A DNA stretch of 6,624 nt, taken from NCBI GenBank assembly GCA_016793415.1, contig JAEUMC010000798.1:1-6624 (forward strand), given 5' to 3'. Every line of letters begins with the position of its first letter. Position 1 is the stretch's first letter. The notes beneath the pieces are model-generated. The model made no database searches. It was not told where the DNA came from and worked only from the letters and a program-made list of their open reading frames with translations. Positions 1 to 5,604 of this stretch are shown here, piece by piece. A program made the position numbers and the translations under genes. This DNA comes from Devosia sp. (GTDB taxonomy: Bacteria > Pseudomonadota > Alphaproteobacteria > Rhizobiales > Devosiaceae).

Positions 1-87
1 GTGCGACCGGCCGATGTAACCATTGAGATACGGGGTGCGAATGGATGGAGTTGCAGCACGCGCCGGGCGAGATAAGTTCGCCGCACC

Positions 88-1191
88 ATGCGCTCCATTC
101 TTACCCCCCTCGCCCAATCGCTGCCATCCACCGTACCGTTCACCGGCCCGGAAGCGCTGGAGCGGCGAACCGGCGTCGCATTCCGCGCCCGGGTCGGGGC
201 CAACGAAAGCGGCTTTGGCCCCTCGCCCAGGGTGATCGCAGCGATCGCCGCGGAGGCCGGCGGCGTGTGGATGTACGGCGATCCCGAAGTACACGAGCTG
301 AAGGGCGCACTCGCCGCGCATCTCGGCATTCCCGCAACCAACGTGGCGGTCGGCGAGGGGATCGACGGGCTGCATGGGTTGATCGCCCGGCTGATCACCG
401 AGCCCGGCGACGTGGCGGTGACCTCGCTGGGCGCCTATCCGACCTTCAACTATCACGTCGCCGGCTTCGGCGGCCGGATCGTCGCGGTACCATATTCGGG
501 TCACCACGAGGATCTCGAGGCGCTCGCCGAAGCGGCGCGGCGCGAGCGCGCCAAGGTGATCTATCTCTCCAACCCGGATAATCCGATGGGCACCTGGTGG
601 AGCGCGGCCCAGATCGAGCGCTTCATCGCCGCCGTTCCGGAGGAAACGCTGATCCTCCTCGACGAAGCCTATTGCGAGACGGCGCCACCGGACACCCTGC
701 CCGCACTCGATATCACCCGTCGCAACCTGATCCGCACCCGCACCTTCTCCAAGGCCTATGGCCTTGCCGGCATGCGGGTCGGCTACGCCATCGGCGAAGC
801 CGATTTCATCAAGGCGTTCGACAAGGTCCGCAACCATTTCGGCGTGACCCGGCTGAGCCAGGTCGCGGCGATGGCGGCACTGGCCGATCAGGACTGGTTG
901 GCGCAGGTCGTGGCGCAGGTCGCCGCCGGCCGCGAGCGCATCTACGCCATTGCGGCGGATAGCGGCCTCTCCGCGGTCCGCTCGGCCACCAACTTCGTAG
1001 CCGTCGACTGCGGGCGCGACGGTGACTATGCACTGGGCGTGCTGAGAGCGCTGGAGGCCCGCGGCGTGTTCGTTCGGAAGCCGATGGCGCCGGGCCTCGA
1101 TCGGCACATCCGCATCAGCGTCGGGCGGCCGGAAGAGCTCGATGTCGTGGCGGCGGAGCTGCCCCTGGCGCTGCGGGACGCTGCCGGCTGA
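88..1191 (+). CDS. PLP-dependent class I/II aminotransferase, histidinol-phosphate aminotransferase-like
   Basis: The product is a 367-residue, apparently full-length fold-type I aminotransferase, expected to be cytosolic and to move an amino group between an amino acid and a 2-oxo acid through pyridoxal phosphate. Visible landmarks in order are NESGFGPSP near the N-terminus (compare NENPxGPSP in HisC), SNPDNPMGT with N162 and N165, LDEAY with D192 and Y195 (cofactor ring contacts), and RTFSKAYGLAGMRVGY, where K222 is the likely Schiff-base lysine. R342 in RISVG is the likely carboxylate-binding arginine. The start at 88 gives a normal-length N-terminus, although no good Shine-Dalgarno precedes it. 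No other his gene is adjacent, so histidine biosynthesis is not supported by context. The cobyric-acid-decarboxylase-like (CobD/CobC) branch or an aromatic/basic amino acid transaminase are alternatives. The family assignment is firm; the substrate is unknown. Confidence 0.9.
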   Translation: MRSILTPLAQSLPSTVPFTGPEALERRTGVAFRARVGANESGFGPSPRVIAAIAAEAGGVWMYGDPEVHELKGALAAHLGIPATNVAVGEGIDGLHGLIARLITEPGDVAVTSLGAYPTFNYHVAGFGGRIVAVPYSGHHEDLEALAEAARRERAKVIYLSNPDNPMGTWWSAAQIERFIAAVPEETLILLDEAYCETAPPDTLPALDITRRNLIRTRTFSKAYGLAGMRVGYAIGEADFIKAFDKVRNHFGVTRLSQVAAMAALADQDWLAQVVAQVAAGRERIYAIAADSGLSAVRSATNFVAVDCGRDGDYALGVLRALEARGVFVRKPMAPGLDRHIRISVGRPEELDVVAAELPLALRDAAG

Positions 1192-1272
1192 TCATACATA
1201 TTTAGTTCTGGTTCCGAACGCTTCGTTAGCGAAAGTACTGTCTACTGCGGGCTCGATTTTGGGGCCCATCTC
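1192..1272 (+). promoter_or_regulatory. Intergenic leader before the secreted-protein cassette, with overlapping short inverted repeats
   Basis: This 81-bp gap is visibly richer in A+T than its surroundings at its left end (ACATATTTAG, 1195-1204). It contains three mutually overlapping short dyads: GTTCCGAAC (1211-1219), CGAACGCTTCG (1215-1225) and TTCGTTAGCGAA (1222-1233). Only one hairpin could form at a time. It is the natural place for the end of the aminotransferase transcript and the promoter of the two-gene cassette. I see no convincing -35/-10 pair and no U-tract, so the function is inferred from position only. Confidence 0.25.
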
Positions 1273-1938
1273 ATGAGCAGAATGCTCCTTGAGGTCTACG
1301 CGCAGACAGAACTCCGCAGCCGGAGCCAACAGCATGGCGGTATTGCCGCGTGCCTGAGCCTGGTTTTGCTGCTGCTGGTGGTTTCGCCGTCTCTGGCTTT
1401 TGCCCAAGACCAGGCCGTCGCCATCCACCTCATCGACATGGCCCAGGACTCCGAGCTCTCCATTACTGCCGCAAGCCTGGCGGACGGCTGGTACGACGAG
1501 TCGGAAGACAGCCGGGTCTCGGGCTACGAACTCTCCGACGGCACGCCGGTGAAGTTCGCGGACTGGTATCACACCGACTGGCCGGACACTCGCGTCGACC
1601 TGTTGACGCAGTTCGGCGACGATTTCGGTCTGCTCTGGGGCTTCAGCACCGGGGAGCGCGGCGAGAAGTACACGATCGACCCCAGCCTGCGCGTCGGCTT
1701 CGTCGCCCAGGCTCATCCGGCCGCCAACTCGATACTCTCTCTCACGGTGCGCGCCGTCGCCTGGGGGAACCTCAACGAACAGACCTGCGAGGGTGACTAC
1801 GGTGAAATCGGCGGCGTCCAGACCGTCAATTGCCGCCTCGCTGCAACGTTCCTGCCGCCGGAGGAAACGCTGCAATACCTCGCCCATGCCGAACCGAACC
1901 GGCTTCACATCTCGCTTAGCTACAGCGCCAGTTTCTAG
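1273..1938 (+). CDS. Small exported protein of unknown function, possible outer-membrane beta-barrel
   Basis: I do not recognise the family. The 221-residue product has a hydrophobic stretch at about residues 28-43 ending in SLAFA|QD, a good signal peptidase I site after A44. The mature part would be about 177 residues. Its C-terminal half has alternating polar/hydrophobic strands (SLRVGFVAQAHP, SILSLTVRAVAWG) and the chain ends in ISLSYSASF, with the terminal Phe typical of outer-membrane barrel proteins. Two cysteines (in TCEGDYG and VNCRL) could form a disulphide in the periplasm or outside. The region before the hydrophobic core is long (about 23 residues, including E7 and E13), and no strong Shine-Dalgarno precedes ATG 1273. 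ATG 1282 is the only nearby in-frame alternative. The gene ends 18 bp before the peptidase gene, so the two are probably co-transcribed. Export is well supported; a barrel is an inference. Confidence 0.75.
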   Translation: MSRMLLEVYAQTELRSRSQQHGGIAACLSLVLLLLVVSPSLAFAQDQAVAIHLIDMAQDSELSITAASLADGWYDESEDSRVSGYELSDGTPVKFADWYHTDWPDTRVDLLTQFGDDFGLLWGFSTGERGEKYTIDPSLRVGFVAQAHPAANSILSLTVRAVAWGNLNEQTCEGDYGEIGGVQTVNCRLAATFLPPEETLQYLAHAEPNRLHISLSYSASF

Positions 1939-1943
1939 CGTTC

Positions 1944-1948
1944 AGGAG
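1944..1948 (+). promoter_or_regulatory. Ribosome binding site that decides the peptidase start
   Basis: AGGAG at 1944-1948 lies 8 bases before ATG 1957. A GTG three codons upstream (1948) overlaps the AGGAG itself and so cannot be served by it. The ATG at 1957 is therefore the preferred start. It also puts the charged n-region (MTLRLK) directly before the signal-peptide core. Confidence 0.75.
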
Positions 1949-1956
1949 TGCACGCC

Positions 1957-2868
1957 ATGACTTTGCGTCTCAAGTATCTCGTAACCGCAGCCGTTGCCGC
2001 CCTCGCCCTGCTGGGCGGCGCTTCCAGCTCGATCGCCCAGACCACCTCCCCGGTTCTGCGCAGCTGGATGAGCCCCGACATCGCCGATGCGTGGACCCAG
2101 GGCTACAAGGGCCAGAAGACCACCATCACCATCGTGGACGACTTTACCAGCAGCTCGAAATTCACCGGCAACCTCGGCACCGGCTCGCTGCTCTATCGGC
2201 ACGGTGAGTGGACTCGGCTTGAAGCCAGCATGATCGCGCCGCTCGCGACGATCAAATCGCAGAGCTTCTACTCGGGCACGACGGTGCCACTGGCGGCCGG
2301 GCTGAACGTGCTCAATCTCAGCTACGGCATGTATGCAAGAGGCACTTACAGCCTGAGCCAGCTGGGCTGGAGCGCCCAGGAATCCTCGATCATCAACTAT
2401 GCCAAGAACGGCAGGGCGGTGATCGTGAAGGCCGCCGGCAACGATGGCATCGCCATCGGGTCGGTGAACGCCGCCGGCAACAAGGATTTCCTGAACCTTG
2501 CACTGGTCGGCGCACCATCGGCGCTCTTTGTCGGCGCCCTCACCAGAAACGGCACGGTCGCCAACCCCGCCAGCCTCGCCTCCTACTCGAACAAGGCGGG
2601 CACGAACACCGCCGTGCAGAGCCACTTCCTCGTCGTTGGCGTCGAAAGCAGCAAGACCGGTCTTGCCGGTACCTCGTTCGCCGCGCCGATCATTTCCGGC
2701 TATGCCTCGATCCTGGGCAGCAAGTTCACCACGGCGACGCCGACCCAGATCACCAACCAACTGCTGAACACGGCGCGCAAGGATACGCTGCTCAACTACA
2801 ATGCGGCGACCTACGGGATGGGTGAAGCCAGCCTCAGCCGCGCGCTGGCGCCGCTGACGATCCGCTAG
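1957..2868 (+). CDS. Secreted subtilisin-family (S8) serine peptidase, compact form
   Basis: The 303-residue product begins with a clear signal peptide (n-region RLK, hydrophobic core about residues 8-21, cleavage probably after SSSIA, around residue 27). The subtilase landmarks are all present: ITIVDD with D61 as candidate catalytic Asp, RHG with H82, VKAAGND with N162 as oxyanion Asn, and AGTSFAAP with S240 as nucleophile. The Ser block is textbook. The Asp and His blocks are unusual: VDDF replaces the usual D-T/S-G, and HGEWT replaces HGTHVAG. The Asp-His distance (21 residues) and the His to APLATI distance (13) are shorter than in subtilisin. There is almost no room for an I9-type propeptide between the signal peptide and the catalytic domain, and there is no C-terminal autotransporter domain. 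It probably acts in the periplasm or outside the cell. The small exported protein encoded just upstream is the likely partner. Whether it is fully active is uncertain because of the divergent His region. Confidence 0.88.
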   Translation: MTLRLKYLVTAAVAALALLGGASSSIAQTTSPVLRSWMSPDIADAWTQGYKGQKTTITIVDDFTSSSKFTGNLGTGSLLYRHGEWTRLEASMIAPLATIKSQSFYSGTTVPLAAGLNVLNLSYGMYARGTYSLSQLGWSAQESSIINYAKNGRAVIVKAAGNDGIAIGSVNAAGNKDFLNLALVGAPSALFVGALTRNGTVANPASLASYSNKAGTNTAVQSHFLVVGVESSKTGLAGTSFAAPIISGYASILGSKFTTATPTQITNQLLNTARKDTLLNYNAATYGMGEASLSRALAPLTIR

Positions 2869-2879
2869 CCCCCAACACT

Positions 2880-2907
2880 GTGACATCCCGGCTGGCCGGG
2901 ATGTCAC
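2880..2907. terminator. Perfect palindrome between convergent genes, probable bidirectional terminator
   Basis: The left arm GTGACATCCCGGC (2880-2892) is exactly complementary to the right arm GCCGGGATGTCAC (2895-2907), separated only by TG. As RNA this would fold into a stem of about 12 bp with a 4-base loop on either strand. It sits 11 bp after the peptidase stop and 26 bp beyond the end of the convergent Lrp-family gene, the expected position for a shared terminator. No run of T follows on either strand, so it is not a canonical intrinsic terminator. It could instead act with Rho, protect 3' ends, or be a protein-binding site. Confidence 0.65.
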
Positions 2908-2933
2908 CTGCTGTTTGCCGCCTGCAACGCCGC

Positions 2934-3383
2934 TCATCCCAGTTCCTTGCGCGTTCCCAGGAGGATACTGGTCTCGGTATTGGCGATGCCGTCGATCTGG
3001 CGCACCTTGCGCAGCAGCTCATCGAACTCGCGCAAGGTCGGGGTTTCGATCTCGGCCACGACATCCCACCGGCCATTGGTGGTGTAGAGCCCACGGATCT
3101 CAGGAAAGCCGGCAAGGCGGCGGATGATCTGCTCGGAGTTCTTGCCGTCGACCTCGACCATGGTGACGGCGCGCACCGCGTCGACCCGCCCCTGGGCCTG
3201 CACCATCACCGTGTAGCCGGCGATGACTCCCGAACGTTCGAGCCGCTCCATGCGCGCCGTCACCGTCGCGCGCGACACGCCCAATTGCACCGCGAGCTTG
3301 GCGACCGGCATGCGGCCATCGGTGCGCAGCAAGGCGATCAGGCGGTAGTCGAGGTCATCGAGGCTAGCTGTACTATTTGTCAC
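2934..3383 (-). CDS. Lrp/AsnC-family transcriptional regulator
   Basis: The 149-residue product has the standard family length. Residues about 8-58 form the winged helix-turn-helix: LDDLDYRLIALLRTDGR, then LGVSRATVTARMERLERSGVI as the recognition region. Residues about 65-149 form the RAM ligand-binding and oligomerisation domain, including GRWDVVAEIE and a C-terminal TSILLGTRKELG. The start is GTG at 3383 with a near-consensus GGCGG six bases upstream; no in-frame ATG lies nearby. The gene is divergent from arginase across 113 bp, the classic layout for a local regulator of amino acid catabolism, so activation of arginase and cyclodeaminase in response to arginine or ornithine is a reasonable inference. 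Autoregulation is common in this family. The actual effector cannot be read from sequence. Confidence 0.92.
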   Translation of the reverse strand: MTNSTASLDDLDYRLIALLRTDGRMPVAKLAVQLGVSRATVTARMERLERSGVIAGYTVMVQAQGRVDAVRAVTMVEVDGKNSEQIIRRLAGFPEIRGLYTTNGRWDVVAEIETPTLREFDELLRKVRQIDGIANTETSILLGTRKELG

Positions 3384-3496
3384 TATGTGCCGCCATTTCG
3401 CGCAGTTCGATGCGCACTCTTATCACTTTCTCGGCTTTTCGTCAGCACCGCCCGGATCTCATATAGTGCGAACCATCGCCTATCGAGGACACCGAG
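3384..3496. promoter_or_regulatory. Divergent promoter region between the Lrp-family regulator and arginase
   Basis: This 113-bp region must contain the promoters of both divergent genes. For the arginase direction a -10-like TATAGT lies at 3462-3467, about 29 bases before the arginase ATG; the sequence 17 bp upstream (TCGTCA, 3439-3444) is a poor -35, which would fit an activator-dependent promoter. A Shine-Dalgarno GAGGA (3485-3489) stands 7 bases before arginase ATG 3497. For the regulator direction I see no convincing promoter hexamers. The element positions are by eye; the presence of a shared regulatory region follows from the gene layout. Confidence 0.5.
3400..3415. promoter_or_regulatory. 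Candidate operator: GC-rich inverted repeat near the regulator start
   Basis: GCGCA (3400-3404) and TGCGC (3411-3415) are exact inverted repeats around the 6-base spacer GTTCGA. The total length of 16 bp is close to the dyads bound by Lrp/AsnC proteins. It lies 17 bp upstream of the regulator GTG start, where binding would suit autorepression. Five-base arms of pure G/C/A can arise by chance in GC-rich DNA, and it does not match the AT-rich E. coli Lrp consensus. Confidence 0.25.
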
Positions 3497-4447
3497 ATGC
3501 TCCACGACGCCCGCCCCCGCCGCCCCTTTGCCGGCAACCGCATCGACCTGATCGGGGTGCCGACCGATGCCGGGGCGTCCTGTCGCGGCGCCGCGCTTGG
3601 TCCGGACGACCTGCGGACCGCCGGCTTGGCTGAGCGGCTTGCGGGCCTCGGCTATGCGGTTGCCGACCTTGGCGATGTCGGCGTGGATCGTCGGCTGGTG
3701 CCCGCGGCGGAGATCGACGCCCTCGCCGTGGGGGCCAGCGAGGCCGGCTATCGCAGCCTCGAGAACGGCGCACGGCCGATTTTCCTCGGCGGCGACCACT
3801 CGATTTCCATGGGCTCGGTGGCGGGTGTAGCTCGGCATTGCCGCGATGCGGGCCGGCCGCTGTTCGTCTTGTGGTTCGATGCGCATGGCGACTTCAACAC
3901 CTGGGCGACCACCGAGACCGGCAATATTCATGGCATGTCGCTGGCGCGCCTGTGCGGCGAGCCGGGCTTTGCCAATGACGATGCCTGGTTTGCACCGGTC
4001 GACCCGGCCAACGTCATGATCCTTGGGGCCCGCGCCCTCGACTGCGAAGAGGCGCAGCTGATCGACGAGCGCGGCGTCGAGGTGGTGGATATGGACACGG
4101 TGCGCGTCGTCGGCGTCGCCACGCCGCTCCGCCGATTCCTCGATCGCGTCGAAGCCGCAAACGGGCACCTGCACCTTTCGCTGGATGTCGATGCCATGGA
4201 CCCGAGCCTCGCGCCCGGCGTCGGCACCACCGTCGCCGGTGGACTGACGCTGGATGAGGGTCGCCTGGTGATGGACATGCTGCACCGGAGCGGCCGTGTC
4301 GGCTCGCTGGACCTGGTGGAGCTTAACCCCGTGCTCGATAGCGGCGGCAAAAGTGCCGACCTGATGGTCGACCTCACCGCTCGCCTGTTCGGAGAGGCCG
4401 CCGCGGCACGATCCGCGACCGAGCAGCGCGCCCTGGCCACCGTCTGA
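3497..4447 (+). CDS. rocF: Arginase
   Basis: The enzyme hydrolyses L-arginine to L-ornithine and urea using a binuclear manganese centre in the cytosol. The 316-residue product has the usual length. The metal ligands are all visible: H101 in GGDHS, D128, H130 and D132 in DAHGD, and D230 and D232 in SLDVDAMDP. H145 in GNIHGM matches the arginase proton-shuttle position, and E275 in ELNP matches the residue that holds the guanidinium group. APGVGTTVAGG after the last metal motif is typical of proteobacterial arginases rather than agmatinases. The start at ATG 3497 is supported by GAGGA seven bases upstream. The ornithine cyclodeaminase gene follows by 44 bp and would use the product. Agmatinase, guanidinobutyrase or formimidoglutamase are less likely given GNIHG and the neighbouring gene. 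Confidence 0.94.
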   Translation: MLHDARPRRPFAGNRIDLIGVPTDAGASCRGAALGPDDLRTAGLAERLAGLGYAVADLGDVGVDRRLVPAAEIDALAVGASEAGYRSLENGARPIFLGGDHSISMGSVAGVARHCRDAGRPLFVLWFDAHGDFNTWATTETGNIHGMSLARLCGEPGFANDDAWFAPVDPANVMILGARALDCEEAQLIDERGVEVVDMDTVRVVGVATPLRRFLDRVEAANGHLHLSLDVDAMDPSLAPGVGTTVAGGLTLDEGRLVMDMLHRSGRVGSLDLVELNPVLDSGGKSADLMVDLTARLFGEAAAARSATEQRALATV

Positions 4448-4491
4448 AACTCAAACCGAAGCCTGACTGCTTCCCAAAGTAAGAGGCCCAA

Positions 4492-5604
4492 ATGACCCAG
4501 TTCATCGGCACCAGCGACATCCGCGCCCTGCTGGAGCGGGTCGGCATAGAACCCTTCCTTGTCGGTCTCGCCAACTACATCGAGACCGATTTCCGCCGCT
4601 GGGAGAGCTTCGAGAAGGCCGCCCGCCTGGCCAGTCACAGCCGCAACGGAGTGATCGAGCTGATGCCGACCTCCGACGGCGAGCTTTACGCCATGAAGTT
4701 CGTCAACGGACATCCCGGTAACACCGTGGCCGGCAAGCTGACCGTTACCGCATTCGGCGTTCTGGCCGACGTGGCGACGGGCTATCCGCTGCTGGTGTCG
4801 GAGATGACCATCCTCACGGCCCTGCGAACCGCAGCAACGTCGGCAGTTGCGGCCCGCGTGCTGGCGCGCCCCGCGAGCCGGACCCTGGCGTTGATCGGTG
4901 CCGGTGCCCAATCCGAGTTCCAGGCGCTCGCCTTCAAGGCGTTGCTCGGCGTCGAAGAGGTTCGGGTGTTCGACATCGATGCTGAAGCGATGGACAAATT
5001 CTGCTGCAACCTGGCGGCCAGTGGACTGCGGATCGTTCGTGCCGGCTCGGTCGCCCACGCGGTGGACGGCGCGGACATCGTCACCACCTGTACCGCCGAC
5101 AAGACCCGAGCGCAGGTGCTGTCGCCGGGTCTGGTGCGGCCCGGGATGCATCTCAATGCCATCGGCGGCGACTGCCCAGGCAAGACCGAGCTGCATCCGG
5201 ATATCGTCGCCCACGCCGCAGTGTTCACCGAATACACGCCGCAAACCCGCATCGAAGGCGAGATCCAGCAGTTGGCGGCCGATTTCCCGGTTACCGAGCT
5301 CTGGCAGGTCCTCTCGGGCAAGGCCGGCGGCCGCCGCTCGGCGGAGCAGGTCACGCTGTTCGACTCGGTCGGCTTCGCCATCGAGGATTTCTCGGCTCTG
5401 CGCTATCTGCGCGACCTGAGCCGCGCCGACATCCGCGACATCGACCTCATCCCCGACCTTGCCGATCCGAAGGACCTGTTCGGGCTCGCGGCACCTCAAA
5501 ACCCGAAATGGGCAACGATGGCTGCCTCGACCGCCGCCGGATCGACACGCCAGGTGCGCTCTCCGACATCGTCTGCATCGTCCATGGATGAGCCGAAAAC
5601 ATAG
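4492..5604 (+). CDS. ocd: Ornithine cyclodeaminase
   Basis: The enzyme converts L-ornithine to L-proline and ammonia with tightly bound NAD+, completing arginine to proline conversion after arginase. The 370-residue product contains R45 (KAARLASHS), K69 (AMKFVNGHPG) and R112 or nearby (TALRTAATSA) in the substrate region, the Rossmann GAGAQSEFQ at 136-144, FDID at the end of the second strand (NAD selectivity), TADK, and GGDCPGKTEL with catalytic D227. TRIEGEIQQL and FDSVGFAIEDFSALR are typical of true ornithine cyclodeaminases rather than the broader mu-crystallin family. A Shine-Dalgarno AGAGG sits 5 bases before ATG 4492. The normal C-terminal DPKDLFGL occurs around residues 325-332; the following ~36 residues (Ser/Ala/Thr-rich) are encoded antisense to the convergent glycosyltransferase and look like a read-through tail added after loss of the original stop. 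Confidence 0.95.
   Translation: MTQFIGTSDIRALLERVGIEPFLVGLANYIETDFRRWESFEKAARLASHSRNGVIELMPTSDGELYAMKFVNGHPGNTVAGKLTVTAFGVLADVATGYPLLVSEMTILTALRTAATSAVAARVLARPASRTLALIGAGAQSEFQALAFKALLGVEEVRVFDIDAEAMDKFCCNLAASGLRIVRAGSVAHAVDGADIVTTCTADKTRAQVLSPGLVRPGMHLNAIGGDCPGKTELHPDIVAHAAVFTEYTPQTRIEGEIQQLAADFPVTELWQVLSGKAGGRRSAEQVTLFDSVGFAIEDFSALRYLRDLSRADIRDIDLIPDLADPKDLFGLAAPQNPKWATMAASTAAGSTRQVRSPTSSASSMDEPKT

Noticed and set aside
1..75. Frame open from position 1 to a TAA at 73-75 as the tail of an upstream gene, or a - strand start at 23
   Set aside because: 24 codons with no recognisable motif (VRPADVTIEIRG...) and no ribosome site for the - strand ATG; too short to support either call.
88..1191. 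Calling the aminotransferase hisC outright
   Set aside because: The fold and motifs are HisC-like but there is no his gene nearby and the substrate-specific positions cannot be judged by eye.
1342..1353. Lipobox-like IAAC (residues 24-27) in the small exported protein
   Set aside because: The cysteine comes before the hydrophobic core rather than after it, so it cannot be a lipoprotein cleavage site; SLAFA|QD is the better site.
1192..1908. Open - strand frame of 238 codons antisense to the small exported protein
   Set aside because: The + frame has a signal peptide, strand pattern and operon spacing; the antisense frame has none of these. Because the + gene is an unknown family, this rejection is slightly less certain than the others.
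1942..2937. Open - strand frame of 331 codons antisense to the S8 peptidase
   Set aside because: The + strand frame has a signal peptide, Shine-Dalgarno and subtilase motifs; the antisense product is Gly/Arg/Ala-rich with no motif and would run across the palindrome.
3373..3396. Seven-codon - strand mini-ORF (starting ATGGCGGCA) overlapping the regulator start codon
   Set aside because: No Shine-Dalgarno precedes it, and its GGCGG is better explained as the ribosome site for the GTG start; probably chance.
4458..4473. GAAGC/GCTTC hairpin between arginase and ornithine cyclodeaminase as a terminator
   Set aside because: It has a 5-bp stem, no T-run, and a 44-bp gap inside an evident two-gene operon; at most an mRNA processing element.
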